Source: CAMLDH01 sp966250375 (GTDB lineage: Bacteria; Pseudomonadota; Gammaproteobacteria; Burkholderiales; Burkholderiaceae_D). Taken from it: a DNA stretch of 15,053 nt. Positions 5,770 through 14,250 of this stretch are shown one piece after another; position 1 is the stretch's first letter; each line of letters opens with the position of its first letter. The position numbers and the translations under genes are program-made. The notes beneath the pieces are model-generated. The model was not told where the DNA came from and did no database searches. It was given only the letters and a program-made list of their open reading frames with translations. The stretch spans positions 1 through 15,053 of the forward strand of contig CBINHE010000098.1 of the NCBI GenBank assembly GCA_966250375.1, read 5' to 3'.

Positions 5770-7065
5770 ATGGTCAGATATTTATTGTCGCTTAGCTTTG
5801 CTGCCGCAACATTCACGCCCGCATGGGCACAAACCGCCACCGGTGCAAGTCTTGCCATTTCAGATAACGTGAGTATACGCCCAGTGCGCGCCACTGAAAT
5901 GGCAGGACCGTTGACGCTGGAACAGGCATGGACGCTGGTATGGGGCGCCAATGCCGATTTATCGGCGGTGCGCCATGAAATCGACGCGGTTGACGCGTCC
6001 ATCCGCCAAGCCAGCGCACGGCCCAATCCGGACGTGTCCTTGCTGGTGGAAGACACCCGCCGCGAAACGCGCACCACCACGCTGCAATTCAACCAGGCGA
6101 TTGAACTCGGCGGCAAACGGGCCGCCCGTATCCAAGCCGCTAAACGTGGCCGCGACGCCGCGACCGCCGAACTCGATGCCAAGCGCGCCGATATCCGGGC
6201 GACCGTCATCACGGCCTTTTTCGATGTACTGACCGCTCAAGAACGCCTGCGTCTTGCCGACGTAGCGGTGGATCTTGCGCAGCGCGGCACCCATGTCGCG
6301 GCGCGTCGTGTGACCACCGGCAAGATATCGCCCGTCGAGGAAACCAAGGCACGCGTGGCGGAAGCCACGGTCCGTCTGGAATTGAATCAAGCCAAAAGCG
6401 AACTGGCCAATGCGCGTAAGCGCCTGGCCGCAACCTGGGGGAATCCGGCTCCCCGGTTCGAGCGGGCGGAAGGCCAGCTTGACGCGTTACCGGCCCTGCC
6501 TGCATGGACCGATCTGGCAGCCCGTTTAGCCAATGCACCGGCAGTCGCACGGGCACGGTTCGAGGTCGATCGTCGTCAGGCAATGGCGCAACTGGAAAGC
6601 AGCCGCCGCACGCCGGACGTGATCGTCAGCATAGGGGCCAAACGGTCGGAAGAACTGGGACGCAATCAAGCCATTGTCGGGCTGTCGATTCCGTTACCAC
6701 TGTTTGACCGCAACCAGGGCAATGTGCTGGAGGCATTACGCCGCACAGACAAGGCGCGCGACGAATTGTCGGCAACCGAAATTCGCCTGGACAGCGAAAT
6801 GGCGCAAGCCTACGAGCGCTTGCATACCGCGCGTCAGGAAGCCGGCGCGCTGCAACGCGACATTTTGCCGGGCGCGCAAAGCGCGTATGACGCCGCGACC
6901 ACCGGCTTCGAGTTCGGAAAATTCGCTTTTCTGGACGTGCTGGATGCGCAGCGCACCTTGTTGCAAGCCAAATCCCACTATCTGCGCACCTTGTGCGAAG
7001 CACACCGGGCCGCCGCCGAGATCGAGCGCCTCCTCGGTGAACCATCGCACGCACTCAAGCAGTAA
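5770..7065 (+). CDS. czcC: CzcC, outer-membrane channel of the Czc RND efflux system
   Basis: The protein has 431 residues. The ATG at 5770 follows CTGGAGAATTCG, a good ribosome site. A signal peptide ends AWA|Q at residue 20. The rest is a TolC-type outer membrane efflux protein with two alpha-helical repeats, marked by LTLEQAWTLVWGANADLSAV and RPNPDVSLLVED near the front, then SIPLPLFDRNQGNVLEALR in the second half and a helical end (FGKFAFLDVLDAQRTLLQAK). It forms the trimeric outer-membrane tunnel that CzcBA uses to expel metal. It is first of the three structural genes; czcB starts 9 nt after its stop. Length fits known CzcC proteins (about 420). The FGKFAFLDVLDAQRTL signature is strongly CzcC-like. 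Confidence 0.92.
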   Translation: MVRYLLSLSFAAATFTPAWAQTATGASLAISDNVSIRPVRATEMAGPLTLEQAWTLVWGANADLSAVRHEIDAVDASIRQASARPNPDVSLLVEDTRRETRTTTLQFNQAIELGGKRAARIQAAKRGRDAATAELDAKRADIRATVITAFFDVLTAQERLRLADVAVDLAQRGTHVAARRVTTGKISPVEETKARVAEATVRLELNQAKSELANARKRLAATWGNPAPRFERAEGQLDALPALPAWTDLAARLANAPAVARARFEVDRRQAMAQLESSRRTPDVIVSIGAKRSEELGRNQAIVGLSIPLPLFDRNQGNVLEALRRTDKARDELSATEIRLDSEMAQAYERLHTARQEAGALQRDILPGAQSAYDAATTGFEFGKFAFLDVLDAQRTLLQAKSHYLRTLCEAHRAAAEIERLLGEPSHALKQ

Positions 7066-7074
7066 GAACCCACC

Positions 7075-8397
7075 ATGAAAATCAACCTGAACAAAAAACA
7101 AACCATCGCCATCCTGGTCATTGTCGCCATCGGCGTCCTGCTGGGCGGTCTGATCCTCGGCACCGGCGCATCCAAACCGGCAGGCGATGCGCACAGCCAT
7201 GGCGGCCACACGGAAGCAAAAGATCATGCCGACGGCGAGCACCACGGCGGCCAAGCGGAAGACAATCATGGTCATGCCAAGGAGCATGCGGATGAGGAAC
7301 ACCATGAAGACGGGCCGCATAAGGGACCACACGGCGGCAAGCTGTTTGCGGAAGGCGACTTCGGTATCGAAAACAAGATCGTGTTGACCGATGCCCAGAT
7401 CAAGGCAGCGGGTGTGACGATCCAGACCGCGGGTGCGGCCCACATCAAGAGCATCCTTGTCTTGCCGGGTGAAATTCATTTCAACGAGGACCGGACCGCG
7501 CACGTCGTGCCGCGTTTAGCCGGCGTGGTGGAAAACGTCCCGGTCAATCTCGGGCAGGAAGTCAAGAAAGGACAAGTGCTGGCGGTAATCGCCAGCATCG
7601 ACCTGGCCGAACAACGCAGCGCATTGCTCTCAGCCAAAAAGCGCGTGGCACTGGCCAGACTGACCTTCGAGCGCGAGAAAAAACTGTGGCAGGAGAAAAT
7701 CTCTGCCGAACAGGACTACCTGCAAGCGCAGCAAGCGCTGCGCGAAGCGGAAATCGCCGTGCAAAACGCGAGCCAGAAATTAGCCGCATTGGGCGCCAGT
7801 GTCGGCGGCGGCGCACTCAACCGCTATGAAATTCGCGCGCCGTTCAATGGCACCGTAGTCAAGAAACACATTGCACTGGGCGAGGCCGTCAAGGAAGACG
7901 CCAATATTTTTACCATTTCCGACCTGTCATCGGTATGGGCAGAGGTGGCGGTACCGGCGAAAGATTTGAACGCGGTGCGCGTCGGCGAAAAAGTGACGAT
8001 CAGGGCCACCGCATTCGACGCCGCCGCACCGGGCACGATTGCCTATGTGGGGGCATTGCTGGGTGAACAAACGCGTACCGCGAAGGCGCGCGTCACGCTG
8101 GCCAATCCGCAGGGCGCATGGCGTCCCGGTTTATTCGTCAATGTCGACATTGTGTCCAGCGAAGCCGAGGTGCCGGTCACGGTGTCGTCAGACGCGATCC
8201 ACAGCGTCGCCAACCAGTCAACTGTCTTCGCCAAGGTGGCCGGCGGATTCCTGGCGCAGCCGATTGTGACCGGCCGCACCGATGGCAAGGTCGTGGAAAT
8301 CGTCAAAGGATTGAAAGCAGGTACCCCATACGCCGCTGCTGGCAGTTTCATCATCAAGTCGGAACTGGGCAAAGCCAGCGCCGAGCATACGCACTGA
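7075..8397 (+). CDS. czcB: CzcB, periplasmic membrane-fusion adaptor
   Basis: The protein has 440 residues and starts at 7075 with only a weak ribosome site, so coupling to czcC is likely. A single N-terminal helix (residues about 11-30) anchors it. Residues 40-86 hold 13 histidines amid Asp, Glu and Gly, a probable metal-binding or chaperoning segment. The CzcB fold follows: IKAAGVTIQTAG, the barrel/lipoyl part with GVVENVPVNLGQEVKKGQVL, a coiled-coil hairpin (about 180-240, from ALLSAKKRVALARL), then IRAPFNGTVVKKHIALGE and the membrane-proximal domain to the end. It links CzcA in the inner membrane to CzcC in the outer membrane and can hand periplasmic metal to the pump. Intact and of usual length for HlyD-type CzcB with His-rich linker. 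Confidence 0.92.
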   Translation: MKINLNKKQTIAILVIVAIGVLLGGLILGTGASKPAGDAHSHGGHTEAKDHADGEHHGGQAEDNHGHAKEHADEEHHEDGPHKGPHGGKLFAEGDFGIENKIVLTDAQIKAAGVTIQTAGAAHIKSILVLPGEIHFNEDRTAHVVPRLAGVVENVPVNLGQEVKKGQVLAVIASIDLAEQRSALLSAKKRVALARLTFEREKKLWQEKISAEQDYLQAQQALREAEIAVQNASQKLAALGASVGGGALNRYEIRAPFNGTVVKKHIALGEAVKEDANIFTISDLSSVWAEVAVPAKDLNAVRVGEKVTIRATAFDAAAPGTIAYVGALLGEQTRTAKARVTLANPQGAWRPGLFVNVDIVSSEAEVPVTVSSDAIHSVANQSTVFAKVAGGFLAQPIVTGRTDGKVVEIVKGLKAGTPYAAAGSFIIKSELGKASAEHTH

Positions 8398-8415
8398 TGC
8401 GAAAAGGCACACATC

Positions 8416-11400
8416 ATGTTTGAACGCCTCATACGTTTTGCCATCGAGCAGCGCTGGCTGATATTGCTTGCCGTCTTCGGCATGGCGGCAGTCGGTGTCT
8501 ACAGCTATCAAAAACTGCCGATTGACGCCGTGCCGGACATCACCAATGTCCAGGTCCAAATCAATACGGCAGCGCCCGGCTATTCGCCGCTGGAAACCGA
8601 GCAGCGCATCACCTTTCCGATCGAAACCGTGATGGCCGGCCTGCCCAATCTGGCGCAGACCCGTTCGCTGTCGCGCTATGGCCTGTCCCAGATCACCGTG
8701 ATCTTCAAGGACGGCACCGACATCTATTTCGCGCGCCAGATGGTCAATGAGCGGATTCAGGACGCCCAGCAAAACCTGCCGCCAGGTATCGCGCCGTCGA
8801 TGGGGCCGATCTCGACCGGTCTCGGTGAAATTTATCTGTGGACGGTCGAAGCCAGGGAAGGGGCGAAAAAGCCGGACGGCACACCGTACACGCCGACTGA
8901 CCTGCGAGAGATCCAGGACTGGATCATCAAGCCGCAGTTGCGCAACGTCGCCGGCGTGACGGAGATCAATTCGATCGGCGGTTTCGCCAAGGAGTACCAG
9001 GTCGCGCCCGCTCCGGAGCGCCTGGCTTCCTACGGCTTGACACTGCAGGATATCGTCACGGCATTGGACCGCAACAACAGCAATGCCGGCGCCGGCTATA
9101 TCGAAAAGCGCGGCGAGCAATTGCTGATTCGCACTCCTGGTCAAGTGCGGTCCATCGATGATATTCGCAACATCATTCTGCGCAATGTGCAAGGCGTGCC
9201 GATCCGTATCCGCGATATCGGCGACGTCGATATCGGCCGTGAGTTGCGCACCGGTGCGGCGACCGAGAATGGCCGCGAGGTGGTGCTCGGTACCGTGTTC
9301 ATGCTGACCGGGCAAAACAGTCGCACGGTATCGCAGGCAGTCAACAAGAAGATGATCGACATCAACCGCACCTTGCCGGAAGGCGTGCAGGCGATCACCG
9401 TCTACGACCGCACGGTGCTGGTCAATAAGGCGATCAACACGGTCAAGAAAAACCTGCTCGAAGGCGCGGTGCTGGTGATCGCGATCCTGTTCCTGTTCCT
9501 GGGGAATTTCCGCGCGGCCCTCATTACCGCGATGGTCATTCCGTTGTCGATGCTGTTCACGTTTACCGGCATGGTGGCCTACCAGGTCAGCGCCAACCTG
9601 ATGAGCCTGGGCGCGCTGGACTTCGGCATCATCATCGACGGCGCGGTCGTCATTGTCGAAAACTGCGTGCGGCGGCTGACGCATGCCCAGGCCAATTACG
9701 GACGGCCATTGACCCGGACGGAACGCTTTCATGAAGTATTTGCCGCGTCCAGGGAAGCGCGCAGGCCGCTCATCTTCGGTCAATTGATCATCATGGTGGT
9801 GTACTTGCCGATCTTTGCGCTGGCCGGCGTGGAAGGCAAGATGTTCCACCCGATGGCCTTCACCGTCGTGATCGCCCTGGTCGGCGCGATGATCCTGTCG
9901 ATCACATTCATTCCGGCGGCGGTGGCGCTGTTCATCGGCAGCAAGGTCGCCGAAAAAGAGAACTTCCTGATGCAGACCGCGAAACGCTGGTATGCACCGG
10001 TGCTGGACAAGGCGATGCGCAATAAACCGGTGGTGCTGACCTTTGCCGCCGTCATGGTTATTCTGTCGGGCTTGCTGGCCACGCGCATGGGCAGTGAGTT
10101 CGTCCCCAGCTTGAATGAGGGCGACTTCGCGATTCAGGCACTGCGCATTCCGGGCACCAGCCTGTCGCAATCGATCGCGATGCAGCAGCAACTGGAACGT
10201 ACGCTCAAAACGCAATATCCGGAAATCGACCGCGTCTTCGCCCGAACCGGCACCGCCGAGATTGCCTCCGACCCGATGCCGCCAAATATCTCGGACGGCT
10301 ACATCATGCTGAAACCGCAGGATCAGTGGCCCGAACCGCAAAAAACGCGGGACGAATTGCTGGCGGCGGTGCAAGCCACGGTCTCCAAGCTGCCCGGCAA
10401 CAATTACGAATTCTCGCAGCCGATTCAGTTGCGCTTCAACGAATTGATTTCGGGCGTACGCAGCGATGTCGCCGTCAAGCTGTTCGGCGACGATATGGAC
10501 GTGCTCAACGACACGGCGACCAAGGTCTCCACCGTGATGGGCAGGATACCGGGCGCGGCCGAAGTGAAGGTCGAGCAAACCACCGGCTTGCCGATGTTGA
10601 CCGTGAATATCAACCGCGACAAGACCGCGCGCTACGGCTTGAATATCGCCGACGTGCAAGATGCGGTCGCCACCGCAATCGGCGGGAAGGAAGCCGGCAC
10701 GCTGTTCCAGGGCGATCGCCGGTTCGACATCATCGTCCGTCTGCCGGAAAACCAGCGCAACGATCTGGAAGCATTGAAACGCCTGCCGATCTCGCTGCCG
10801 CGCGCGCAAGGCGATGATGGCCGCACCGCCTATATCCCGCTCGGCGAAGTGGCGACGCTGGACATCGCGCCGGGGCCGAATCAAATCAGCCGGGAAGACG
10901 GCAAGCGCCGCATCGTCATCAGCGCCAACGTGCGCGGACGCGACATCGGCTCGTTCGTGGCCGATGCAGAACAGCAAATCCTGCAGCAAGTGAAAATCCC
11001 GGCCGGTTACTGGACCACTTGGGGCGGCCAGTTCGAACAATTGCAATCAGCCACGCGCCGGTTGCAGATCGTGGTCCCGGTATCGCTGCTGCTGGTCTTC
11101 ACCTTATTGTTCGCCATGTTCGGCAGCATGAAGGATGGGTTGCTGGTCTTTAGCGGCATTCCGTTTGCATTGACCGGCGGTCTTGTCGCCTTGTGGCTGC
11201 GCGACATTCCAATGTCGATTTCCGCTGCGGTCGGCTTTATCGCGTTATCCGGTGTTGCGGTGTTGAACGGCCTGGTCATGATTTCCTTCATCCGCACGCT
11301 GCGCGAAGAAGGACACTCGCTGAAGAACGCGGTGCGCGAGGGTGCGCTGACCCGATTGCGGCCGGTGCTGATGACGGCTCTGGTGGCGTCGCTCGGTTTC

Positions 11401-11595
11401 ATCCCGATGGCGATCGCAACAGGCACCGGTGCCGAAGTGCAGCGGCCGCTCGCCACGGTGGTCATCGGCGGCATTTTATCGTCCACCGGGTTGACGCTGC
11501 TGGTGCTGCCTTTGCTGTATCGGCTCGCTTATCGCAAGGACGACGAACACGAAACCTTGACCATGGAAAGGCCGCATCAAGAAGTGCAAACCTGA
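8416..11595 (+). CDS. czcA: CzcA, RND-family heavy-metal efflux pump (HME type)
   Basis: The protein has 1059 residues; the ATG at 8416 follows AAAAGG. The RND plan is complete: one N-terminal helix (LILLAVFGMAAVGVYSY), a large periplasmic loop, helices 2-6, a second helix and loop set (from NKPVVLTFAAVMVILSGLLA), then helices 8-12 near the end. Helix 4 contains DFGIIIDGAVVIVEN with D402, D408 and E415, the proton-relay residues at the same numbers as in Cupriavidus CzcA and diagnostic of HME1 pumps for Co, Zn and Cd. It ejects divalent cations from periplasm (or cytoplasm) driven by protons, via CzcB and CzcC. It is last in the operon. No frameshift is seen. An IS5-type element begins 55 nt after its stop codon. 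Confidence 0.95.
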   Translation: MFERLIRFAIEQRWLILLAVFGMAAVGVYSYQKLPIDAVPDITNVQVQINTAAPGYSPLETEQRITFPIETVMAGLPNLAQTRSLSRYGLSQITVIFKDGTDIYFARQMVNERIQDAQQNLPPGIAPSMGPISTGLGEIYLWTVEAREGAKKPDGTPYTPTDLREIQDWIIKPQLRNVAGVTEINSIGGFAKEYQVAPAPERLASYGLTLQDIVTALDRNNSNAGAGYIEKRGEQLLIRTPGQVRSIDDIRNIILRNVQGVPIRIRDIGDVDIGRELRTGAATENGREVVLGTVFMLTGQNSRTVSQAVNKKMIDINRTLPEGVQAITVYDRTVLVNKAINTVKKNLLEGAVLVIAILFLFLGNFRAALITAMVIPLSMLFTFTGMVAYQVSANLMSLGALDFGIIIDGAVVIVENCVRRLTHAQANYGRPLTRTERFHEVFAASREARRPLIFGQLIIMVVYLPIFALAGVEGKMFHPMAFTVVIALVGAMILSITFIPAAVALFIGSKVAEKENFLMQTAKRWYAPVLDKAMRNKPVVLTFAAVMVILSGLLATRMGSEFVPSLNEGDFAIQALRIPGTSLSQSIAMQQQLERTLKTQYPEIDRVFARTGTAEIASDPMPPNISDGYIMLKPQDQWPEPQKTRDELLAAVQATVSKLPGNNYEFSQPIQLRFNELISGVRSDVAVKLFGDDMDVLNDTATKVSTVMGRIPGAAEVKVEQTTGLPMLTVNINRDKTARYGLNIADVQDAVATAIGGKEAGTLFQGDRRFDIIVRLPENQRNDLEALKRLPISLPRAQGDDGRTAYIPLGEVATLDIAPGPNQISREDGKRRIVISANVRGRDIGSFVADAEQQILQQVKIPAGYWTTWGGQFEQLQSATRRLQIVVPVSLLLVFTLLFAMFGSMKDGLLVFSGIPFALTGGLVALWLRDIPMSISAAVGFIALSGVAVLNGLVMISFIRTLREEGHSLKNAVREGALTRLRPVLMTALVASLGFIPMAIATGTGAEVQRPLATVVIGGILSSTGLTLLVLPLLYRLAYRKDDEHETLTMERPHQEVQT

Positions 11596-11650
11596 CTGGA
11601 TACCAGAATGTACGGTTTGCGTGGACGGCCAGGAATTTATGGATGAGCGG

Positions 11651-11694
11651 GGCGTTGGTGCACTTAAAAATTGATGGCGACAGTGCCCCAACCC
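11651..11694. repeat. Inverted pair of IS-end-like sequences at the left end of the IS5 element
   Basis: GGCGTTGGTGCACT (11651-11664) is followed 16 nt later by AGTGCCCCAACCCC (11681-11694), its near-perfect reverse complement (12 of 14 positions). The left end of the element could therefore fold into a stem. The right end at 12730-12744 has only one copy. The second copy could be a subterminal transposase site, or the leftover end of another copy of the element. Confidence 0.5.
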
Positions 11695-11701
11695 CGATCA
11701 G

Positions 11702-12672
11702 TTATGCGGGCTGGCGCTTGTAATGGACGGAGTGAGGGCGTCCGGCTGCCAGCATCCGATTTAAAACAGCCACGCCGATGGCGGCTTCTGTTTTCTGCGC
11801 TTCACCTCCCCGGGCCCGCAGCCGGGGACCAATGAGCGATTTATAGCGGCCCATGGTCGTTTCGACCAGCGCACGCTGACCATAGCCTGTCGCCGTTTGC
11901 CAGGCAAGCCGGCCTTGCGTATTGATCATGTCGAGATGACGGTCACGTTGGCTTTCCGGGTTCAGTACCGCGCCGGGCACAGCGGTCCTGCGCGGAGGAA
12001 TGACCACCTCGATCTCGTCCCCCTGTTGCGCGATCGTTTGGTAAGTGGACGCACCATCATAGGCGCCATCGGCTGTCACTTTGCCGATGTCTTCGTCGAT
12101 CTGCTCCAGCAGTGGCCCCACCTGCGATGGGTCGTCCGTATGCTGATCGGTCAGCACCTGCGCGACAATCATGCCGCTGGCGGCATCGACGGCCAGATGC
12201 AGCTTGCGCCAGGTGCGGCGCGACTTCGCGCCATGCTTTGCTTCCAGCCATTGCCCTGCGCCAAAGACCTCCAGGCCCGTACTGTTAATCAACACCTGCA
12301 GCGGTCCCTTGGGCGTCGGCGTTGACTTCAGTACTGGTAGTCCCACCGCCCGCCGGCTGACCGTCGTGTGATCCGGCACCGAGATCGTCAGACCCATCAA
12401 TGTCAGCACCGAATCCATTAAACCTTCCGTTTGCCGGAGCGCCATCTTGAAGGCGGTGCGAAGCATCAGACAAGTCTCAATGGCGATATTCTCCGATAGC
12501 GAGCCTGACCATTGGGTCCAATGCTTTGCCACTGATCCAGCGCATCCTCTTCGATTCATAACGTCAAACTGCCGCGCCGACGTAGCCCGGCTTCATATTC
12601 CGCCCAGTTCTGCACCTTGAACAACATCTTCGGGATATGGTGACGGCGAGCGGTATTGTGCTTGTTGGGCAT
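11702..12672 (-). pseudogene. IS5-family (IS903-like group) transposase, nonsense and frameshift
   Basis: Reading leftward from an ATG at 12672, the N-terminus is MPNKHNTARRHHIPKMLFKV and then QNWAEYEAGLRRRGSLTL, interrupted by TGA at 12558-12556 where family members have Trp (SLTLW). The frame resumes as IEEDALDQWQSIGPNGQARY and then shifts by one base near 12500. It continues as ENIAIETCLMLRTAFKMALR, with DHTTVSRRAVGLPV, LINSTGLEVFGAGQW (first catalytic Asp region replaced by Asn: INSTG for the usual [IV]DSTG), VTADGAYDG (second Asp) and LVETTMGRYKSLIGPRLRAR (Glu). The stop is at 11702. An intact copy would have about 320 residues. Three lesions (stop, frameshift, D-to-N) make it inactive. 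The downstream 285 codons remain open. Confidence 0.88.
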
Positions 12673-12744
12673 CACGTGCATTCAAAAAAAACAGAGCCGC
12701 ATCCTACCATTACCCTCTTCTCGTATCCGAAGTGCGCCAACGCC

Positions 12745-12892
12745 GATTGGCGCCGTGCCCTGGAATCGGACAAACCGTCATGTCATTGATCCGGGCAGGC
12801 GCCTTGCCATCCACAGTCGTGTCGGGAGCGGCGGATACGACGACGCCACCGTGCGTGGTGGCTTCGCCGAGACGAATGATGGGACGGGTCAT
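12745..12892 (-). pseudogene. PAAR-domain protein, 5' fragment cut by the IS5 element
   Basis: The 49 remaining codons from the ATG at 12892 read MTRPIIRLGEATTHGGVVVS, then AAPDTTVDGKAPARINDMTV and CPIPGHGAN. MxRPIIRLGDxTxHGG, the xxTTVxGKxxARxxD stretch and CPxxGHG are signatures of PAAR proteins, which cap the VgrG spike of type VI secretion systems and the tips of related injection systems. Full PAAR domains are about 85-95 residues, so roughly half is missing. After codon 49 the frame enters the IS5 end and stops at 12710. The ribosome site is weak. No vgrG or other type VI gene is in the window. Confidence 0.78.
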
Positions 12893-13377
12893 GGGATGTT
12901 CCAGTATTGCAACATGTTTCTATTTTAACAATTTTTATTGTTTTGGTGTCGGTTCGACAAAAAATGGTTCTAATGGAATGGACGCCCTCTTATGATCACC
13001 TTCATCTTGCCGGCGCAGCTTAGAGAGCTGGCTTGGCGGTATCAGCTCACGCTGTACGGGTTGCTGTCTCGCGCCAGGCAAAGAACTTGTCCAAAAAGCG
13101 GCGCTGCGACTTACTATATTCCTGTTTTTACGAACAATTGAATCGATAAATTTCGGTTTTTACATTGATGGCGGCCACATATAATTAATTGGTGCAGGCA
13201 AAATGTCTACGGGATGGTGAGGTGTAACGACATGGGACGAGATTGAACACTTTGGCTCCTGCTTGCGGCTCTCGGCTTGACCATGATTGGCTTGGAGTTT
13301 GCAAGGCTATTGCAATAGCAGCACCCACGGGACTAATTACAAAGTAACGTGAAACAACATTAAGACAAAAAGGAAAT
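12893..13377. other. Intergenic stretch between the PAAR fragment and htpX
   Basis: These 485 bp hold no gene I can support. The first 70 bp and the middle are AT-rich. A 49-codon frame at 12992-13141 (MITFILPAQLRELAWRYQLT...) has no ribosome site and no recognised family. It may be a decayed fragment. A candidate htpX promoter lies at 13159-13185. I saw no convincing heat-shock sigma-32 promoter upstream of htpX. Confidence 0.5.
13159..13185 (+). promoter_or_regulatory. Candidate promoter upstream of htpX
   Basis: TTTACA (13159-13164) and a perfect TATAAT (13180-13185) are 15 bp apart. That is shorter than the ideal 17 bp, so strength is uncertain. It would give an untranslated leader of about 185 nt before htpX. 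Confidence 0.35.
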
Positions 13378-14250
13378 ATGAAACGTATCGTGCTATTTAT
13401 CGCCACCAACCTCGCCATCATGCTTGTGCTTGGCATTTCGGCGAGTCTGCTCGGTGTAAACAAATACTTGACGGCAAATGGTCTTAACTTGGGTACCTTG
13501 CTTGCGTTCGCTGGCTTGATGGGCTTTGGCGGCGCGTTCATTTCACTGTTTCTTTCGAAACCGATTGCCAAATGGTCCACCGGCGCGCGCGTGATTGAGC
13601 AACCAAGCAGCTCCACCGAGTTATGGCTGATGAATACGGTTGCTACCCAAGCCCAAAAGGCAGGCATCGCCATGCCGGAAGTCGCGATCTACGATGGCGA
13701 ACCAAATGCCTTTGCAACCGGCGCAACAAAGAATAGCTCGTTGGTCGCGGTATCGACCGGATTGATTGAGTCGATGACCCGCGAGGAAATCGAGGCGGTG
13801 CTCGCGCACGAAGTCGCGCACATTGCCAACGGCGATATGGTGACGCTGACCCTGATCCAGGGCGTGGTTAACACCTTCGTGATTTTCCTCGCCCGCGTCG
13901 TCGGTTATGCCGTGGACCAGTTTCTGCGCAAGAACGACGAAGAAAGCTCCGGGTCGGGCATTGGTTATACCGTCACCGTCATTGTGCTCGACATTGTGTT
14001 CGGTATCCTCGCAAGTATTATCGTGATGTACTTCTCGCGCCAACGCGAATATCGCGCCGATCGGGGCGCGGCACAGATACTCGGCACGCCACGGCCGATG
14101 ATTGCCGCATTACACCGTCTTGGCGGCTTGGCACAAGGCGATTTGCCAAAGAGCCTTGCGGCCTCCGGGATCGCGGGCGGGAGCGGCTTGGCGGCTTTGT
14201 TTAGCAGCCACCCTCCTATCGAAGCTCGGATCGCCGCTTTGCAAAGTTAA
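13378..14250 (+). CDS. htpX: HtpX, inner-membrane zinc metalloprotease
   Basis: The protein has 290 residues; the ATG at 13378 follows AAAAAGGAAAT. Two N-terminal helices (about 3-24 and 38-60) precede a cytoplasmic M48 peptidase domain with HEVAH at 144-148 (two zinc His and the catalytic Glu). Two more hydrophobic stretches follow (about 158-180 and 197-218), then the third zinc ligand E224 in SRQREYRADRGA. The C-terminus has the usual SHPPIEARIAAL. HtpX degrades misfolded membrane proteins together with FtsH and is commonly heat- or envelope-stress induced. All catalytic features are intact and the length is normal. It is flanked by mobile debris on both sides: the IS5/PAAR scar upstream and an IS630 fragment directly after its stop codon. 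Confidence 0.95.
   Translation: MKRIVLFIATNLAIMLVLGISASLLGVNKYLTANGLNLGTLLAFAGLMGFGGAFISLFLSKPIAKWSTGARVIEQPSSSTELWLMNTVATQAQKAGIAMPEVAIYDGEPNAFATGATKNSSLVAVSTGLIESMTREEIEAVLAHEVAHIANGDMVTLTLIQGVVNTFVIFLARVVGYAVDQFLRKNDEESSGSGIGYTVTVIVLDIVFGILASIIVMYFSRQREYRADRGAAQILGTPRPMIAALHRLGGLAQGDLPKSLAASGIAGGSGLAALFSSHPPIEARIAALQS

Larger units (their letters stand above)
11651..12744 (-). mobile_element. IS5-family insertion sequence, decayed
   Basis: The element spans about 1094 bp. GGCGTTGGTGCACTT at 11651-11665 is matched in inverted orientation by AAGTGCGCCAACGCC at 12730-12744 (14 of 15 positions), which I take as its terminal repeats. It holds a single transposase gene on the minus strand, now inactive. 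No target duplication is visible: the left flank ends GCGG and the right flank starts GATT. The two flanks may therefore not be an original target pair, pointing to a deletion or recombination after insertion. The right end truncates a PAAR gene. Confidence 0.7.

Noticed and set aside
6736..7503. A 255-codon minus-strand frame spanning the czcC-czcB junction
   Set aside because: It crosses two well-supported genes antisense and shows no family resemblance.
8218..11046. A 942-codon open frame on the minus strand opposite czcA
   Set aside because: It lies antisense to a clear, full-length RND pump. Its translation is low-complexity (rich in Arg, His, Asp, Gln) as expected from the codon-position bias of the GC-rich sense gene, and it has no recognisable domain.
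11596..11650. Possible 3' half of the PAAR gene left of the IS5 element
   Set aside because: One minus-strand frame gives LAVHANRTFWYP, faintly like the PAAR end (VAxHGxRTxCG), but the similarity is too short, the key Cys-Gly is missing, and the frame runs straight into the czcA 3' end.
12992..13141. A 49-codon frame (MITFILPAQLRELAW...)
   Set aside because: No ribosome site, no family I recognise, and a low-quality C-terminal half. It may be debris of another element but cannot be supported as a gene.
13240..13310. Heat-shock sigma-32 promoter for htpX
   Set aside because: A TTGAA-like -35 is present near 13242 but no CCCCAT-like -10 follows at the required distance.
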